Positions 28,765 through 39,436 of a stretch of DNA of 64,000 nucleotides are shown in pieces (position 1 is the first letter of the stretch; every line of letters starts with the position of its first letter). Made by a program: the position numbers and the translations under genes. Location of the stretch: positions 124,001 through 188,000 of the forward strand of contig NZ_JACHEF010000002.1 in assembly GCF_014207355.1 (NCBI RefSeq), given 5' to 3'. Origin of the DNA: Mesorhizobium sangaii (GTDB lineage Bacteria; Pseudomonadota; Alphaproteobacteria; Rhizobiales; Rhizobiaceae). A model generated the notes under the pieces. That model saw only the letters and a program-made list of their open reading frames with translations, was not told where the DNA came from and did no database searches.

Positions 28765-30096
28765 TTACTGGTTGAGAACTGCCTTTTCCGGATTGGGCGG
28801 GAAGGCCGGATCGGTCTTCTGGCCGCGCAGCAGCTGCTCGGCATAGATGAGCTGCAGATCGTCCTTCGGATCCGGCGGCACATAGGCTGCCGAGCCTGAA
28901 CCGGTCGAGCTCTCGTCAGCGCCCTTGATGTGGCCCTTGAGGTCGGATTCGCCGCGCGTCAGGTCCCTGCCCTGCAGTTCCGGAGGCAGCGGCTGGTCGA
29001 CCTTGATGTCGGGCGTGATGCCCTTGCCCTGGATCGACTTGCCGGACGGCGTGTAATAGAGCGCCGTCGTCAGCCGGAGCGCACCATTCTCGCCGAGCGG
29101 AATGATGGTCTGCACCGAACCCTTGCCGAAGGACTGCGTGCCGACCACCGTGACGCGGCGCAAATCCTGCAACGCGCCGGCGACGATTTCCGACGCACTG
29201 GCCGAGCCGCCGTTAACGAGCACGATCATCGGCTTGCCGTTGATGTCGTCAACCTGCTTGGGCTTGGCGTCGAAACGGGTGACGTCCTTCGGATCGCGAC
29301 CGCGCGTCGAGACAATCTCGCCGCGGTTGAGGAAGGCATCGGAGACGCTCACCGCCTGGTCGAGCAGGCCACCCGGGTTGAGGCGCAGATCGAGCACATA
29401 GCCCTTGAGCTTGTCGTTCGGCACCTGCTTCTTGATGGTGTCGATGGCGTTCTCAAGGTCGTCATAGGTCTTTTCGGTGAACGAGGTGATCTTCATGTAG
29501 CCGATGTCGTTCTCGACCCGGAACTTGACCGCCTTGACCTTGATGATGTCGCGCACGACCGTCAGTTCGATCGGCTTGTCGGCGCCCTGGCGCAGGATGG
29601 TGAGCTTGATCGGCGTGTTGACCAGGCCGCGCATCTTCTCGACCGCGTCGTTGAGGGTGAGGCCGCGAACCTCCTCGCCGTCGATCTTGGCGATATAGTC
29701 GCCGGCCAGCACGCCTGCCTTGGCGGCCGGCGTGTCGTCGATCGGAGTGATCACCTTGACCAGGTCGTTTTCCATGGTGACCTCGATCCCGAGGCCGCCG
29801 AATTCACCCTTGGTCTGCACGCGCATGTCCTGCGCCTGCTCCGCGTTCATGTAGGAGGAGTGCGGGTCAAGCGAGGCAAGCATGCCGTTGATGGCGTTCT
29901 CGACCAGCGACTTGTCGTCGGGCGGCGTCACATACTGTGCCCGCACCCGCTCGAAGATATCGCCGAAGATGGCCAGTTGCTTGTAGGTCTCCGACCCTGC
30001 AGCGTTCGCCGCCGAGCCGGGTGTGCCATAAACAAGACTCATGGCGGACGCGCCCATCAGCGCACCGGCAAACAGAAGCGACAGTTTCCGCATCAT
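28765..30096 (-). CDS. ctpA: Carboxy-terminal processing protease (S41 peptidase)
   Basis: 443 residues. Periplasmic serine protease with a signal peptide (MMRKLSLLFAGALMGASAMS), a PDZ domain (LGIEVTMENDLVKVITPIDD onward) and the S41 catalytic core: nucleophile Ser in NGGSASASEIVAGAL and Lys in SFGKGSVQT. It degrades tagged or misfolded envelope proteins. GGAAGG lies 7 nt before ATG 30096. It begins 2 bp from the end of envC, so the two are co-transcribed, a common arrangement that links protease and murein-hydrolase activation. Confidence 0.95.
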   Translation of the reverse strand: MMRKLSLLFAGALMGASAMSLVYGTPGSAANAAGSETYKQLAIFGDIFERVRAQYVTPPDDKSLVENAINGMLASLDPHSSYMNAEQAQDMRVQTKGEFGGLGIEVTMENDLVKVITPIDDTPAAKAGVLAGDYIAKIDGEEVRGLTLNDAVEKMRGLVNTPIKLTILRQGADKPIELTVVRDIIKVKAVKFRVENDIGYMKITSFTEKTYDDLENAIDTIKKQVPNDKLKGYVLDLRLNPGGLLDQAVSVSDAFLNRGEIVSTRGRDPKDVTRFDAKPKQVDDINGKPMIVLVNGGSASASEIVAGALQDLRRVTVVGTQSFGKGSVQTIIPLGENGALRLTTALYYTPSGKSIQGKGITPDIKVDQPLPPELQGRDLTRGESDLKGHIKGADESSTGSGSAAYVPPDPKDDLQLIYAEQLLRGQKTDPAFPPNPEKAVLNQ

Positions 30097-30097
30097 T

Positions 30098-31441
30098 TCA
30101 CGTCCTTCCAGAAAAACGGTCCGCCCACCATGGGGCCGGATCGACGGGTTTTCCATCCTTGCGGAACTCGACATAGAGTTCCGGCGTGGCATTTCCATTC
30201 TTCGAAACCGAGGTGCTCGCCACCCGGGCCTCTCCCATCGCGCCGACCGGCTCTCCTGCGAGCACTGATTGGCCAGTCGCGACGCTGATTCTGCTCATCC
30301 CCGCCAAAACGACATGATAACCGTCGCCTGCGTTCAGGATCAAGAGTTGACCATAAGAGCGAAACGGCCCCGCATAAAGCACATTCCCATCCGCCGGCGC
30401 GGTAACGATGGCTCCCGATTGTGTCGCAACCATGTCGCCAAGCATCACCGCGCCGTTACCGTCCTCGGCGCCGAAACGCCGTTTGATGCGGCCGGTCACC
30501 GGCAATGCGATCTGCCCCTGCAGTGCCGAAAAAGGTGCCGTTGCGGCAAGCCGATTGCCTTCCGGCACCGGCAGGGACGCCAACTCCGCCGGGGTCTCCG
30601 CCGGCGCCGATGTCTTGTCGCCGTCCGCCGTCTTCTGCTCGGCGGCCTTGGCCACGTCGGCCGCCTTGCGGCTCTTGTCGGCTTCGAGCGAGGCGATCAA
30701 GTCCTTCAGGCTGCCGGCCTTGGCGGCCAGCGCCTCGGATCGCTGCTTTTCAGCGGCCATTTGCGTTTGCGTGTCGGACTCGAGCTTCTGCTTGGCCTCC
30801 AGCAGCATGCCGAGCCGCTTCTTTTCCGCCGTCTGGTCGCCAACCGCCGCCGTCAACCGCGCCCGTTCGGCCTCGATCGAGGCCGTCACCCGCGACTGCT
30901 CCTTGAGATCGGCCAGCAGGCTATCGGTCTGCTGGCGCAGTTCCGGCACCACGGCGCCGAGCAGGATGGCGCTGCGCACCGACGACAGCGCGTCCTCGGG
31001 CTTGACCAGGATCGCCGGCGGCGGGTTGAGTCCCATGCGCTGCAGGGCGCCCAGCACTTCGGCCAGCACGTCGCGCCGTGCCGCAAGCGAGGTGCGTATC
31101 TTCTGTTCCTGGCCCTTCAGCCCTTCCAGCTTGGCTCCGATATCCTCGATGTCCTGCCCGAGTTTCTGCTCGGTCATGGCCGACTGGATCAAAGCGGCGG
31201 TGATCGAGGCATGGTCCTTCTTGATCGTCGCGATGTCGGCTGCGAGCTTGGCTAGGCGCTCGGACGACAGCGTGATCTCCTTCGAGACCTGTTCGTATTC
31301 GGCGCGGCTCTGGTCGGGATCGGGGGCAAGGTCGAGCGTGTTCTCGGCCCACGCCCCATGCAACGACAGCACGACCACCGCTGCGGCGATGCCGCAGCGC
31401 GCGCGCCATGAGCCCATTCCTGATTTCCAGTCTTCAGACAT
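30098..31441 (-). CDS. envC: EnvC-like murein hydrolase activator (M23/LytM family)
   Basis: 447 residues. An N-terminal signal (AAAVVVLSLHGAWA) is followed by long coiled coils (about 45-270) and a C-terminal LytM domain (LPVTGRIKRRFGAEDG; IVTAPADGNVLYAGPFRSYG; DGYHVVLAGMSRI). The HxxxD and HxH zinc ligands of active M23 peptidases are not intact, as in EnvC, which activates amidases at the septum rather than cutting itself. ATG 31441 gives the full signal; an internal ATG at 31417 is an alternative. It is followed directly by ctpA. Confidence 0.9.
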   Translation of the reverse strand: MSEDWKSGMGSWRARCGIAAAVVVLSLHGAWAENTLDLAPDPDQSRAEYEQVSKEITLSSERLAKLAADIATIKKDHASITAALIQSAMTEQKLGQDIEDIGAKLEGLKGQEQKIRTSLAARRDVLAEVLGALQRMGLNPPPAILVKPEDALSSVRSAILLGAVVPELRQQTDSLLADLKEQSRVTASIEAERARLTAAVGDQTAEKKRLGMLLEAKQKLESDTQTQMAAEKQRSEALAAKAGSLKDLIASLEADKSRKAADVAKAAEQKTADGDKTSAPAETPAELASLPVPEGNRLAATAPFSALQGQIALPVTGRIKRRFGAEDGNGAVMLGDMVATQSGAIVTAPADGNVLYAGPFRSYGQLLILNAGDGYHVVLAGMSRISVATGQSVLAGEPVGAMGEARVASTSVSKNGNATPELYVEFRKDGKPVDPAPWWADRFSGRT

Positions 31442-31586
31442 TGAAGCCGGACTCTATGCGTGGCTTCGTTAACGAACCATCAACCATGTTCGAAAGCCCC
31501 CCTAAACGATATTCGAGAGCCCCAATTGGCACAATCTGGCGGCGCATTGGGGCGGAAATCCGTGCGGGTTGCGCCAATCCACCGGT

Positions 31587-32069
31587 TTACGAACGATGAT
31601 AGGGATGGCCGGACAGGATGGTCGCGGCCCGGTACAGCTGCTCCCCCAGCATCACGCGCACCAGTTGGTGCGGCCAGGTCAACAATCCGAACGACATCAC
31701 CAGTTCGGCCTGATCGCGCAGCGGCTGATCGTGCCCGTCGGCGCCGCCGATGGCGATGACCAACGCCTTGCGGCCGCCATCGCGCAGCTGGCCGATGCGT
31801 TCCGCAAAGTCTTCGGAGGAGAAATTCTTGCCGCGTTCATCGAGCAAGATCAGTGCGGTGCCCGGCTGCAACTGCCCCTGCAGCTTCTGGCCTTCGTCGC
31901 GCCGGCGCTCGTTGGCGGTCTGCGCGCGCCCCTCGGCGATTTCGGCCACGCCGGCAAATTCTAGCCCCACCGCCGGGCCGCTTTTGGCAAAGCGCTCGAA
32001 ATAGCGGTCGGCGAGCTGCTTCTCGGGGCCGGCTTTCATCCGGCCCACGGCATGAACTGATACCTTCAT
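31587..32069 (-). CDS. rlmH: 23S rRNA pseudouridine-1915 N3-methyltransferase RlmH
   Basis: 160 residues of the SPOUT methyltransferase RlmH. Diagnostic segments are ALILLDERGKNFSSEDFAER, VIAIGGADGHD (SAM-binding knot) and the C-terminal EQLYRAATILSGHPYHR. It methylates the ribosome at the subunit interface. Its place next to rsfS, another late ribosome factor, is the usual order. Confidence 0.97.
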   Translation of the reverse strand: MKVSVHAVGRMKAGPEKQLADRYFERFAKSGPAVGLEFAGVAEIAEGRAQTANERRRDEGQKLQGQLQPGTALILLDERGKNFSSEDFAERIGQLRDGGRKALVIAIGGADGHDQPLRDQAELVMSFGLLTWPHQLVRVMLGEQLYRAATILSGHPYHRS

Positions 32070-32090
32070 CCTCGCCTCTATGAGCCGCTA

Positions 32091-32133
32091 ATGCATGTTA
32101 CCCAATGGTGGGAACTGGTTTTGGGGCATGCAT
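32091..32133. repeat. Palindromic element between rsfS and rlmH
   Basis: ATGCATGTTACCCAATGGTG...CTGGTTTTGGGGCATGCAT; degenerate member of the 22722 family. Confidence 0.6.
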
Positions 32134-32148
32134 CAAAACAAAGACGGC

Positions 32149-32526
32149 TCAGTGGAGGGTCTCTTCCTCGAGGTCCGGCGCCTGCCACATCTTTTCGAGA
32201 TTGTAGAATTCGCGGACTTCGGGACGGAAGACATGGACGATGATGTCGCCCGAATCGATCAGGACCCAGTCGGCGCCTGCCAGCCCCTCGACGCGCGCCG
32301 TGCCGAGACCGGCATCCTTGAGCGCCTTGAGCAGGTGATCGGCGACAGCCGAGACATGACGGTGCGATCGGCCCGACGCGACGACCATGTAGTCGCCGAG
32401 GCTCGATTTCCCCTGAATGTCGATTGAGACGATGTTTTCGGCCTTGGAGTCTTCCAGACTGGCAAGGACTGTCTTGATGGCGCGGGACACGGCGTCGTTT
32501 ACGCTGATCCCGGCCGGCGAAGGCAT
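32149..32526 (-). CDS. rsfS: Ribosomal silencing factor RsfS
   Basis: 125 residues. It binds L14 and blocks subunit joining when nutrients are scarce. Diagnostic segments are IVSIDIQGKSSLGDYMVVAS, GRSHRHVSAVADHLLKALKD, WVLIDSGDIIVHVFRPEVRE and FYNLEKMW. ATG 32526 is preferred (GAAGG 8 nt upstream). In related genomes it commonly follows nadD; here an mscS gene and an MFS gene lie between. Confidence 0.96.
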   Translation of the reverse strand: MPSPAGISVNDAVSRAIKTVLASLEDSKAENIVSIDIQGKSSLGDYMVVASGRSHRHVSAVADHLLKALKDAGLGTARVEGLAGADWVLIDSGDIIVHVFRPEVREFYNLEKMWQAPDLEEETLH

Positions 32527-32769
32527 GATATCGGCCTTCTTCCGCAGTGCTGTTCTCAGTGTATTTCCTTTCGCAGCAAGAACAACCAAATCACCCCCAA
32601 AAGCAGGTGACACCACTTAGATAGGCAGAGTTCCGTTGCAGTTTCAAGACGGCGCCCTGTCGCGCACGAACGTATTGTCGGTCCCGCGGTTCCACCGCAT
32701 GCCGGAAAAGATCGGAACCCATGGCGCCTGCAAGGGTTATCGGGTCGCCCACCAACCGGATTTTCCCCC

Positions 32770-33621
32770 ATGCCCATCGACCCGCAGAACACCCTTCTCA
32801 CCGTCCAGGCCGGTCTTGCGCAACTCAGCACGCTGATCGTTTCCTACGCCTTCTCGGCCATCGGCGCCGTCATCCTCCTGGTTGTCGGCTATATCGTTGC
32901 CGGCCTTGCCGAGCGTTCCATCTCCGCTGGTCTCGGCCACATCCATGGCTTCGACGCGACATTGCGGCATTTCTTCTCCAAGATCGTCCGCTACGCCATC
33001 CTGATCCTCGTCACGATCATGGTGCTAGGCCAGTTCGGCGTGCAGACGGCGTCGATCATTGCCGCCATCGGCGCCATCGGTCTTGCCATCGGCCTGGCGC
33101 TGCAAGGCACGCTGCAGAATATCGCCGCCGGCATCATGCTTCTGGCACTGCGGCCGTTCCGTATCGGCGAATCCGTCGAGGTCGGTTCGATTGCCGGCTC
33201 GATCGAGGAGATCGGCCTGTTCGCGACGAAGCTCAGGACCGCCGACGGCGTCTACATCCTGGCGCCCAATTCGACGCTGTGGAACCAGCCGGTGCGCAAC
33301 TACACGCGCAACGGCGTCCGCCGCACCGACATCACGCTCTCGATCGGCTCCTGGAACGACATCGACCGCGCCCAGAAGACGCTGCTTGCCATCGCCGCCG
33401 CCGAGCGCAGGGTCAAGCGCGACCCGGCGCCGATCGCCTTCATCGCTTCATTGGGTGAGAGCACGGTCTCCATCGCCTTGCGCTACTGGACATCGGCCGC
33501 GGATTTCTTTGCCACCCAGACCGATCTCACCAAGCGCGCCAAGCAGGAATTCGACGCGGAAGGCATATCGATCCCGCTGCCGCCACCTGAAGCGCCAGCG
33601 CCGGAAGCCCGCCGGCAATAA
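32770..33621 (+). CDS. Small-conductance mechanosensitive channel, MscS family
   Basis: 283 residues. Three hydrophobic spans lie in the first about 125 residues. The third is the Gly/Ala-rich pore helix (GLAIGLALQGTLQNIAAGIM) and is followed by the MscS beta-domain (LRPFRIGESVEVGSIAGSIE; NSTLWNQPVRNYTRNGVRRT). It opens under membrane tension to release solutes. It is on the opposite strand from its housekeeping neighbours, with its own start about 240 bp from rsfS. Confidence 0.95.
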   Translation: MPIDPQNTLLTVQAGLAQLSTLIVSYAFSAIGAVILLVVGYIVAGLAERSISAGLGHIHGFDATLRHFFSKIVRYAILILVTIMVLGQFGVQTASIIAAIGAIGLAIGLALQGTLQNIAAGIMLLALRPFRIGESVEVGSIAGSIEEIGLFATKLRTADGVYILAPNSTLWNQPVRNYTRNGVRRTDITLSIGSWNDIDRAQKTLLAIAAAERRVKRDPAPIAFIASLGESTVSIALRYWTSAADFFATQTDLTKRAKQEFDAEGISIPLPPPEAPAPEARRQ

Positions 33622-33622
33622 G

Positions 33623-33666
33623 GCATGATCCCGAAGGCGGCTTTCGTTTTTCGGAAAAGATCATGC
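33623..33666. repeat. Palindromic intergenic element, GCATGATC family
   Basis: A 44-bp element bounded by GCATGATC and GATCATGC, with inner CCGAA...TTCGG pairing, between the convergent mscS and MFS genes. Confidence 0.75.
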
Positions 33667-33675
33667 TCTAGCCAA

Positions 33676-34965
33676 TCAGTTGCCCCGGTTCCGGGGCTGC
33701 TCGTCCGGTCCGAAGGCGAGTTCGACCGGCAACGGCGCCTGCGCTGTCATCGGCGCGAAACTGCCGGTCTCGGCGGCGGGGACGGCCTGCGTCGTCACCA
33801 CGCGCAGAAGCACGAACAGGCAGAAGGCGCAGGCGATGACGATCGCCACATAGATGAAGGCCTGCGTCCCGAAGACGGCCGACAGCGCGGTCACGATGCC
33901 GGGCACGATGAAGCCCGAAAGCGACCAGGCAAACAACAGCGAGCTGGACAGCGCCACCAAGTCGTCCTTGCCGGCGCGGTCGGCGGCATGCGCGCTGGCC
34001 AGCGAATAGATCGATTCCGAGGCGCCATCCCAAACGATGTAGATCACCACCAGAGCCGCCAGCGCGCCGCCATCGAACCCGAGCGCGAGCAGGCCGGCGA
34101 CCATGGCGAGCGCGGCTGCGGCGATCAGCACATAGCGGCGGTCGGTTCGGTCGGAAATCCAGCCGAGCGGTATCTGCAGGATCAGCGTGCCGACCGGCAT
34201 CGCCGAAAGCAGCAATGCGACGTCGGCCTGGCTGTAGCCCTTGGCGGTGGCATGGATCGGCGCGAAGCCGGCGATCGACATCGACAGGCCGCCGACCGCA
34301 AGCATGCCGGCGACGCCGACCGGCGAAATCCGCCAGGCCCGGCCGAGCGCCACCGAGGCCGCTTGCGGCGGCGGCGGCTGGGCAAGCCTGGTCAACCCAA
34401 CGGGCAGGATCGACAGTGCCGTGAAGGCGATGCCGATCAGCGGCGCGTCCGCGGTTCTGATGTCGACAAAAGCCAGCGTCGCATAGCCGACGCCGAGACC
34501 GGCGACATAGGCAACGTAGAAGAACGCCATCACCCTGCCGCGGATGGCATTGGCAACGGCATCGTTCAGCCAGCTTTGCGCGACAATGAACAGGCCGCAT
34601 ATGGCAAAGCCGTAGAGCGCGCGGGCAGCGATCCAGAGCAACGGATGCGGGCCGGCGCCGACAGCGGCATTAGCCAGCGCGATGAGTGCCGACAGCACCA
34701 TGAAGGCGCGGGCATGGCCGACCCTTTGCACCAGCGGTCCGGTCAGGATGCAGCCGGCGAGACCGCCGGCCGAAAGTCCGGTGATGATCAGCCCGGCCCA
34801 GGTCGGATCGAAGCCCTCGGCTCCGAGCCGAACCGGGATATAGGCAAACATCAGCCCATTGCCGACGGCGATCAGCGCCATCGACGCGATGACGCTGGCA
34901 ATCGCGATCAGCGGCGTGGGCTCATCGCCCTGCCCGGCTTCGGCGTGTTTCCTGGGGATAGTCAT
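33676..34965 (-). CDS. MFS transporter, YcaD/YfkF-like
   Basis: 429 residues with twelve predicted spans. The first repeat contains GADEGFD-type and GLAGCILTGPLVQRVGHARA (motif A region), and the second half contains WISDRTDRRYVLIAAAALAM. This is a major-facilitator exporter or importer; the substrate is not visible. The C-terminus is proline-rich and cytosolic. It lies 67 bp downstream of nadD on the same strand, with no gene of known metabolism to suggest a substrate. Confidence 0.85.
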   Translation of the reverse strand: MTIPRKHAEAGQGDEPTPLIAIASVIASMALIAVGNGLMFAYIPVRLGAEGFDPTWAGLIITGLSAGGLAGCILTGPLVQRVGHARAFMVLSALIALANAAVGAGPHPLLWIAARALYGFAICGLFIVAQSWLNDAVANAIRGRVMAFFYVAYVAGLGVGYATLAFVDIRTADAPLIGIAFTALSILPVGLTRLAQPPPPQAASVALGRAWRISPVGVAGMLAVGGLSMSIAGFAPIHATAKGYSQADVALLLSAMPVGTLILQIPLGWISDRTDRRYVLIAAAALAMVAGLLALGFDGGALAALVVIYIVWDGASESIYSLASAHAADRAGKDDLVALSSSLLFAWSLSGFIVPGIVTALSAVFGTQAFIYVAIVIACAFCLFVLLRVVTTQAVPAAETGSFAPMTAQAPLPVELAFGPDEQPRNRGN

Positions 34966-35032
34966 GCCTGCTCAGGATTGCCCATGAAACGGGCAAAGGA
35001 AGCGATAAAAGCGACATCGCTGGGTGAGCGGC

Positions 35033-35620
35033 TCAACCCTTGGCCAGCTTGCGGATCGCGCTCGACGACAGCGACGAGCGCGGTCCGTGGATAAAGGTCC
35101 AGGCCGGCGCCTTCATGCGAGCAAGCCTTGGCGCATCCCCTTCGTCGACGCGCGCATAGTCGAACGTCTTGGCGACCACCGACGACAGGAACGACAGTGT
35201 CGCGCCCGGACGGTCGATGACGGCGATCGGGAAGGTCATGACGATCTCGCGCCAGCGCTGCCAGCGATGGAAATCGCGCAAGCTGTCGGCGCCCATGATC
35301 CAGACGAAATCGACGCCTGGATTGCGCGCCTTGACCAGCGCCAGCGCGTCGGCGGTGAAGCGAACGTGATGCGCCGCCTCGAACGCGGTGACCTTGATCT
35401 TCGGGTTCTTGGCGATCTGCTCCGAGAGCTGCAGCCGCTCGCCGAGCGGCGCCAGTTCGCGCGTGCTCTTCAACGGATTGCCTGGCGTCACCATCCACCA
35501 CAACTGGTCGAGCGCCAGGCGTCTGAGCGCGATTTCGGCGACCAGCGCATGGCCGGCGTGCGGCGGATTGAACGAGCCGCCGAACAGGCCGACAGCGAGC
35601 CCCTTTTCGGCATGCGGCAT
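35033..35620 (-). CDS. nadD: Nicotinate-nucleotide adenylyltransferase
   Basis: 195 residues. It transfers AMP to nicotinate mononucleotide in NAD synthesis. Diagnostic motifs are VGLFGGSFNPPHAGH (nucleotide-binding HxGH type), WWMVTPGNPLK, WIMGADSLRDFHRW and the C-terminal SSLSSSAIR. ATG 35620 is chosen: the frame continues upstream but only through a mobile-type repeat (35648-35775), whose translation is not conserved. The ribosome-binding site is weak. It belongs to the obg - proB - proA - nadD series. Confidence 0.94.
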   Translation of the reverse strand: MPHAEKGLAVGLFGGSFNPPHAGHALVAEIALRRLALDQLWWMVTPGNPLKSTRELAPLGERLQLSEQIAKNPKIKVTAFEAAHHVRFTADALALVKARNPGVDFVWIMGADSLRDFHRWQRWREIVMTFPIAVIDRPGATLSFLSSVVAKTFDYARVDEGDAPRLARMKAPAWTFIHGPRSSLSSSAIRKLAKG

Positions 35621-35647
35621 CTTGAGATAGCGGGGGGAAATAGCGTC

Positions 35648-35775
35648 CTTACCCTCCCCCTTGTGGGGAGGGTCGATCCGCGAAGCGGAGCGGGGTGGGG
35701 GCGTTGCAGAGTTCAGCGTTATTCCCCCACCCGGCTCGCTATGCTCGCCACCCTCCCCACAACGGGGAGGGTAAG
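35648..35775. mobile_element. MITE-like element with terminal inverted repeats
   Basis: A 128-bp element between nadD and proA. Its ends are near-perfect 26-bp inverted repeats starting CTTACCCTCCCC, each itself a hairpin (CCCTCCCC/GGGGAGGG). The inner arms pair again (GCGGAGCGGGGTGGGGG with CCCCCACCCGGCTCGC). It has no coding capacity of its own. Confidence 0.7.
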
Positions 35776-35783
35776 ACAAGTGT

Positions 35784-37070
35784 TCAAGGCCTCACCTGTC
35801 CCGACCCGTGCACGCGGTATTTGAAGGAGGTCAATTGCTCGACGCCGACCGGCCCGCGCGCATGCATCTTGCCGGTGGCGATACCGATCTCGGCGCCCAT
35901 GCCGAACTCGCCGCCATCGGCGAACTGCGTCGAGGCGTTGTGCAGCAGGATCGCCGAATCGATCTCGTTGAAGAATTTTTCCACCGCCTGCGCGTCCTCG
36001 GCGACGATCGCCTCGGTGTGATGCGAGGAGAAGGTCTCGATGTGGTCGATCGCACCTGCGACGCCATCGACCAGCTTCACCGCGATGATGGCATCGAGAT
36101 ACTCGGTCACCCAGTCGAGATCAGTGGCCGGCTTGGCGTCGGCAAATGCTTTTAGCACCTCGGCATCGGCATGGATTTCGCAGCCAGCGGCGCGCAGGGC
36201 GTCGAGGATCGGCACCAGATGCGTGGCGGCAACGGCGCGGTCGACCAGCAGCGTCTCGGCGGCGCCGCAGACGCCGGTGCGCCGCATCTTGGCGTTGACG
36301 GCGATCCGCACCGCCATGTCGAGCTTGGCCGAGCGGTCGATGTAGAGGTGGCAGATGCCTTCGAGATGGGCGAACACCGGCACCCGCGCCTCGGTCTGCA
36401 CCCGCCCGACAAGGCTTTTTCCGCCGCGCGGGATGATGACGTCGAGCGTGCCGTCGAGCCCTTTGAGCATCTCGCCGACGGCGGCGCGATCGGTGGTCGG
36501 CACCAGCTGGATGGCGTCTTCCGGCAGGCCGGCGGCCTTCAGCCCCTCGACCAGGCAGGCATGGATGGCCGCCGACGAATTGAGCGAATCCGAGCCGCCG
36601 CGCAGGATCACCGGATTGCCGGCCTTGAGGCAGAGCGCGCCGGCATCCGCCGTGACATTCGGCCGGCTCTCATAGATGACGCCGACGACGCCGAGCGGCG
36701 TGCGCACGCGTTCGATATTGAGGCCGTTCGGCCGGTCCCACGCGGCGATGACGTCGCCGACCGGATCGCTGAGTTCGGCGATTTCCCTGATGCCATCGGC
36801 CATGGCGCGGATGCGCGCCGGATTGAGCTTCAGCCGGTCCATGAACGAAGCCGACAGCCCGGATTCCTCGCCATTCGAGACATCGATGGCATTGGCGTCG
36901 AGAATATCCTGCTCGCCGGCGACGATTGCCTCGGCCATGGCGACCAGTGCGGCGTTCTTGGCGGCGGTGGTGGCGATGGCCAGCGGTCGGGCGGCAGCGC
37001 GGGCGCGGCGGCCGATATCGGCCATCAGCGCCACCGTGTCGTCCCCGGATTTTTCATGCAGCTTCAGCAT
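35784..37070 (-). CDS. proA: Gamma-glutamyl phosphate reductase
   Basis: 428 residues. Second step of proline synthesis, reducing glutamyl-5-phosphate with NADPH. The catalytic Cys lies in [15 protein letters not shown], and [20 protein letters not shown] and [11 protein letters not shown] are diagnostic. It starts 4 bp after the proB stop, so the two enzymes, which act in sequence, are translated together. A MITE-like repeat immediately follows the stop. Confidence 0.97.
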   Translation of the reverse strand: MLKLHEKSGDDTVALMADIGRRARAAARPLAIATTAAKNAALVAMAEAIVAGEQDILDANAIDVSNGEESGLSASFMDRLKLNPARIRAMADGIREIAELSDPVGDVIAAWDRPNGLNIERVRTPLGVVGVIYESRPNVTADAGALCLKAGNPVILRGGSDSLNSSAAIHACLVEGLKAAGLPEDAIQLVPTTDRAAVGEMLKGLDGTLDVIIPRGGKSLVGRVQTEARVPVFAHLEGICHLYIDRSAKLDMAVRIAVNAKMRRTGVCGAAETLLVDRAVAATHLVPILDALRAAGCEIHADAEVLKAFADAKPATDLDWVTEYLDAIIAVKLVDGVAGAIDHIETFSSHHTEAIVAEDAQAVEKFFNEIDSAILLHNASTQFADGGEFGMGAEIGIATGKMHARGPVGVEQLTSFKYRVHGSGQVRP

Positions 37071-37073
37071 GGC

Positions 37074-38267
37074 TCATCCTCCGCTCGATACTTGGTCGCC
37101 GGCCCGTACCTGGTCGCCAGCCCGTACTTGGTCACCAGCCCGTACTTGGTCGCCAGAATGACTCACCACAAGGTCGTCGCGGTGCACCATCGCCGAACGC
37201 GCCTCGTAACCGAGCACGGTTTCGATCTCGGCCGTCTTCAACCCTGCGATCCTTACGGCATCGGCGGCATCGTAGGCAACCAGCCCGCGCGCGATCTCGC
37301 GGCCCTCGGGCGACAGGATCGCCACCGTATCGCCGCGCGAGAAATTGCCGCTGACCAGCTTGACGCCGGCCGGCAGCAGCGACTTGCCCGACAACAGCGC
37401 GCCGATGGCGCCGGCATCGACCGTCAGCCGCCCGGCGGGTTCGAGCTGGCCGGCGATCCAGGTCTTGTAGCCCTTGACCGGATTGCTGCTCGGCCGGAAG
37501 AAGGTGGCGCGCTCGCCGCGTTCGATCGCCATCAATGGCGACAGCCGCGTGCCCGACGTGATGATCATGGCGGTGCCGGCGGCGGTCGCGATCTTGCCGG
37601 CATCGAGCTTTGTCCGCATACCGCCGCGCGACAGTTCCGAAGCGGCGGCTCCCGCCATCGCCTCGATGTCCGGGGTGATGCGATCGACCACTGGAATGAA
37701 CTTTGCGCCGGGGTCGCGTGCAGGCGGTGCCGTGTAGAGCCCGTCGATATCGGAAAGCAGCACCAAAAGGTCGGCGCCCATCATGGTCGCGACGCGCGCG
37801 GCCAGCCGGTCATTGTCGCCATAGCGGATTTCAGAGGTCGCCACGGTGTCGTTCTCGTTGATGACCGGCACCGCCTTCATCTTGAGCAGCGTCGAGATGG
37901 TCGCCCGCGCGTTGAGGTAGCGGCGGCGCTCCTCGGTGTCGCCGAGCGTCAGCAGGATCTGGCCCGATTTCAGGCTCCCTCTGCCGAGCGCATCCGACCA
38001 GGCGCCGGCGAGCGCGATCTGCCCGACGGCGGCTGCGGCCTGGCTCTCCTCGAGCTTCAAGGCCCGCTTGCCCAATCCAAGGATGGTGCGGCCAAGTGCG
38101 ATGGCGCCGGAGGAGACGACCAGGATTTCGGCACCACCCTGGGCCAGCACGGCAATATCGTCTGCGAGCGAGGCCAGCCAGTCCCGCTTCAGGCCCGTGG
38201 CGCGGTCCACGAGCAGCGCCGAGCCGATTTTCACGGTGATGCGCCGGTATGTCTTCAGCGACTGCAT
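37074..38267 (-). CDS. proB: Glutamate 5-kinase with repeat tail
   Basis: 397 residues, about 25 more than usual. The kinase domain (about 1-255) contains [31 protein letters not shown] and [15 protein letters not shown]; a PUA domain (about 280-365) follows ([20 protein letters not shown]). The tail is unusual: three to four copies of GDQVRA from an 18-bp tandem repeat (37090-37161). It is the first enzyme of proline synthesis and normally feedback-inhibited by proline. It begins 4 bp after obg ends. Confidence 0.96.
   Translation of the reverse strand: MQSLKTYRRITVKIGSALLVDRATGLKRDWLASLADDIAVLAQGGAEILVVSSGAIALGRTILGLGKRALKLEESQAAAAVGQIALAGAWSDALGRGSLKSGQILLTLGDTEERRRYLNARATISTLLKMKAVPVINENDTVATSEIRYGDNDRLAARVATMMGADLLVLLSDIDGLYTAPPARDPGAKFIPVVDRITPDIEAMAGAAASELSRGGMRTKLDAGKIATAAGTAMIITSGTRLSPLMAIERGERATFFRPSSNPVKGYKTWIAGQLEPAGRLTVDAGAIGALLSGKSLLPAGVKLVSGNFSRGDTVAILSPEGREIARGLVAYDAADAVRIAGLKTAEIETVLGYEARSAMVHRDDLVVSHSGDQVRAGDQVRAGDQVRAGDQVSSGG
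37090..37161 (-). repeat. 18-bp tandem repeat in the proB 3' end
   Basis: Four units at 37090, 37108, 37126 and 37144, consensus ACTTGGTCGCCAGCCCGT, in frame, encoding GDQVRA repeats; the last unit is partly diverged. Confidence 0.88.
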
Positions 38268-38271
38268 GGTC

Positions 38272-39342
<1,071 letters not shown>

Positions 39343-39436
39343 CTAAATCTTCGGCCTTGCTCTAAACCAAGGCGCGGCGAAGGGCGAGGCCGTTTTGTGA
39401 CAATGGCCGCTTGGGACCGGCTGGAGAGATGTCGGA

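Noticed and set aside
35621..35779. Longer NadD start reaching 35779
   Set aside because: The extra 53 codons translate the MITE-like repeat and are rich in Pro/Arg/Gly with no family match; NadD normally starts a few residues before GLFGGSFNPPH.
37090..37161. CRISPR-like array at the proB end
   Set aside because: The units are contiguous 18-bp tandem copies without spacers and are in the coding frame; this is a minisatellite.
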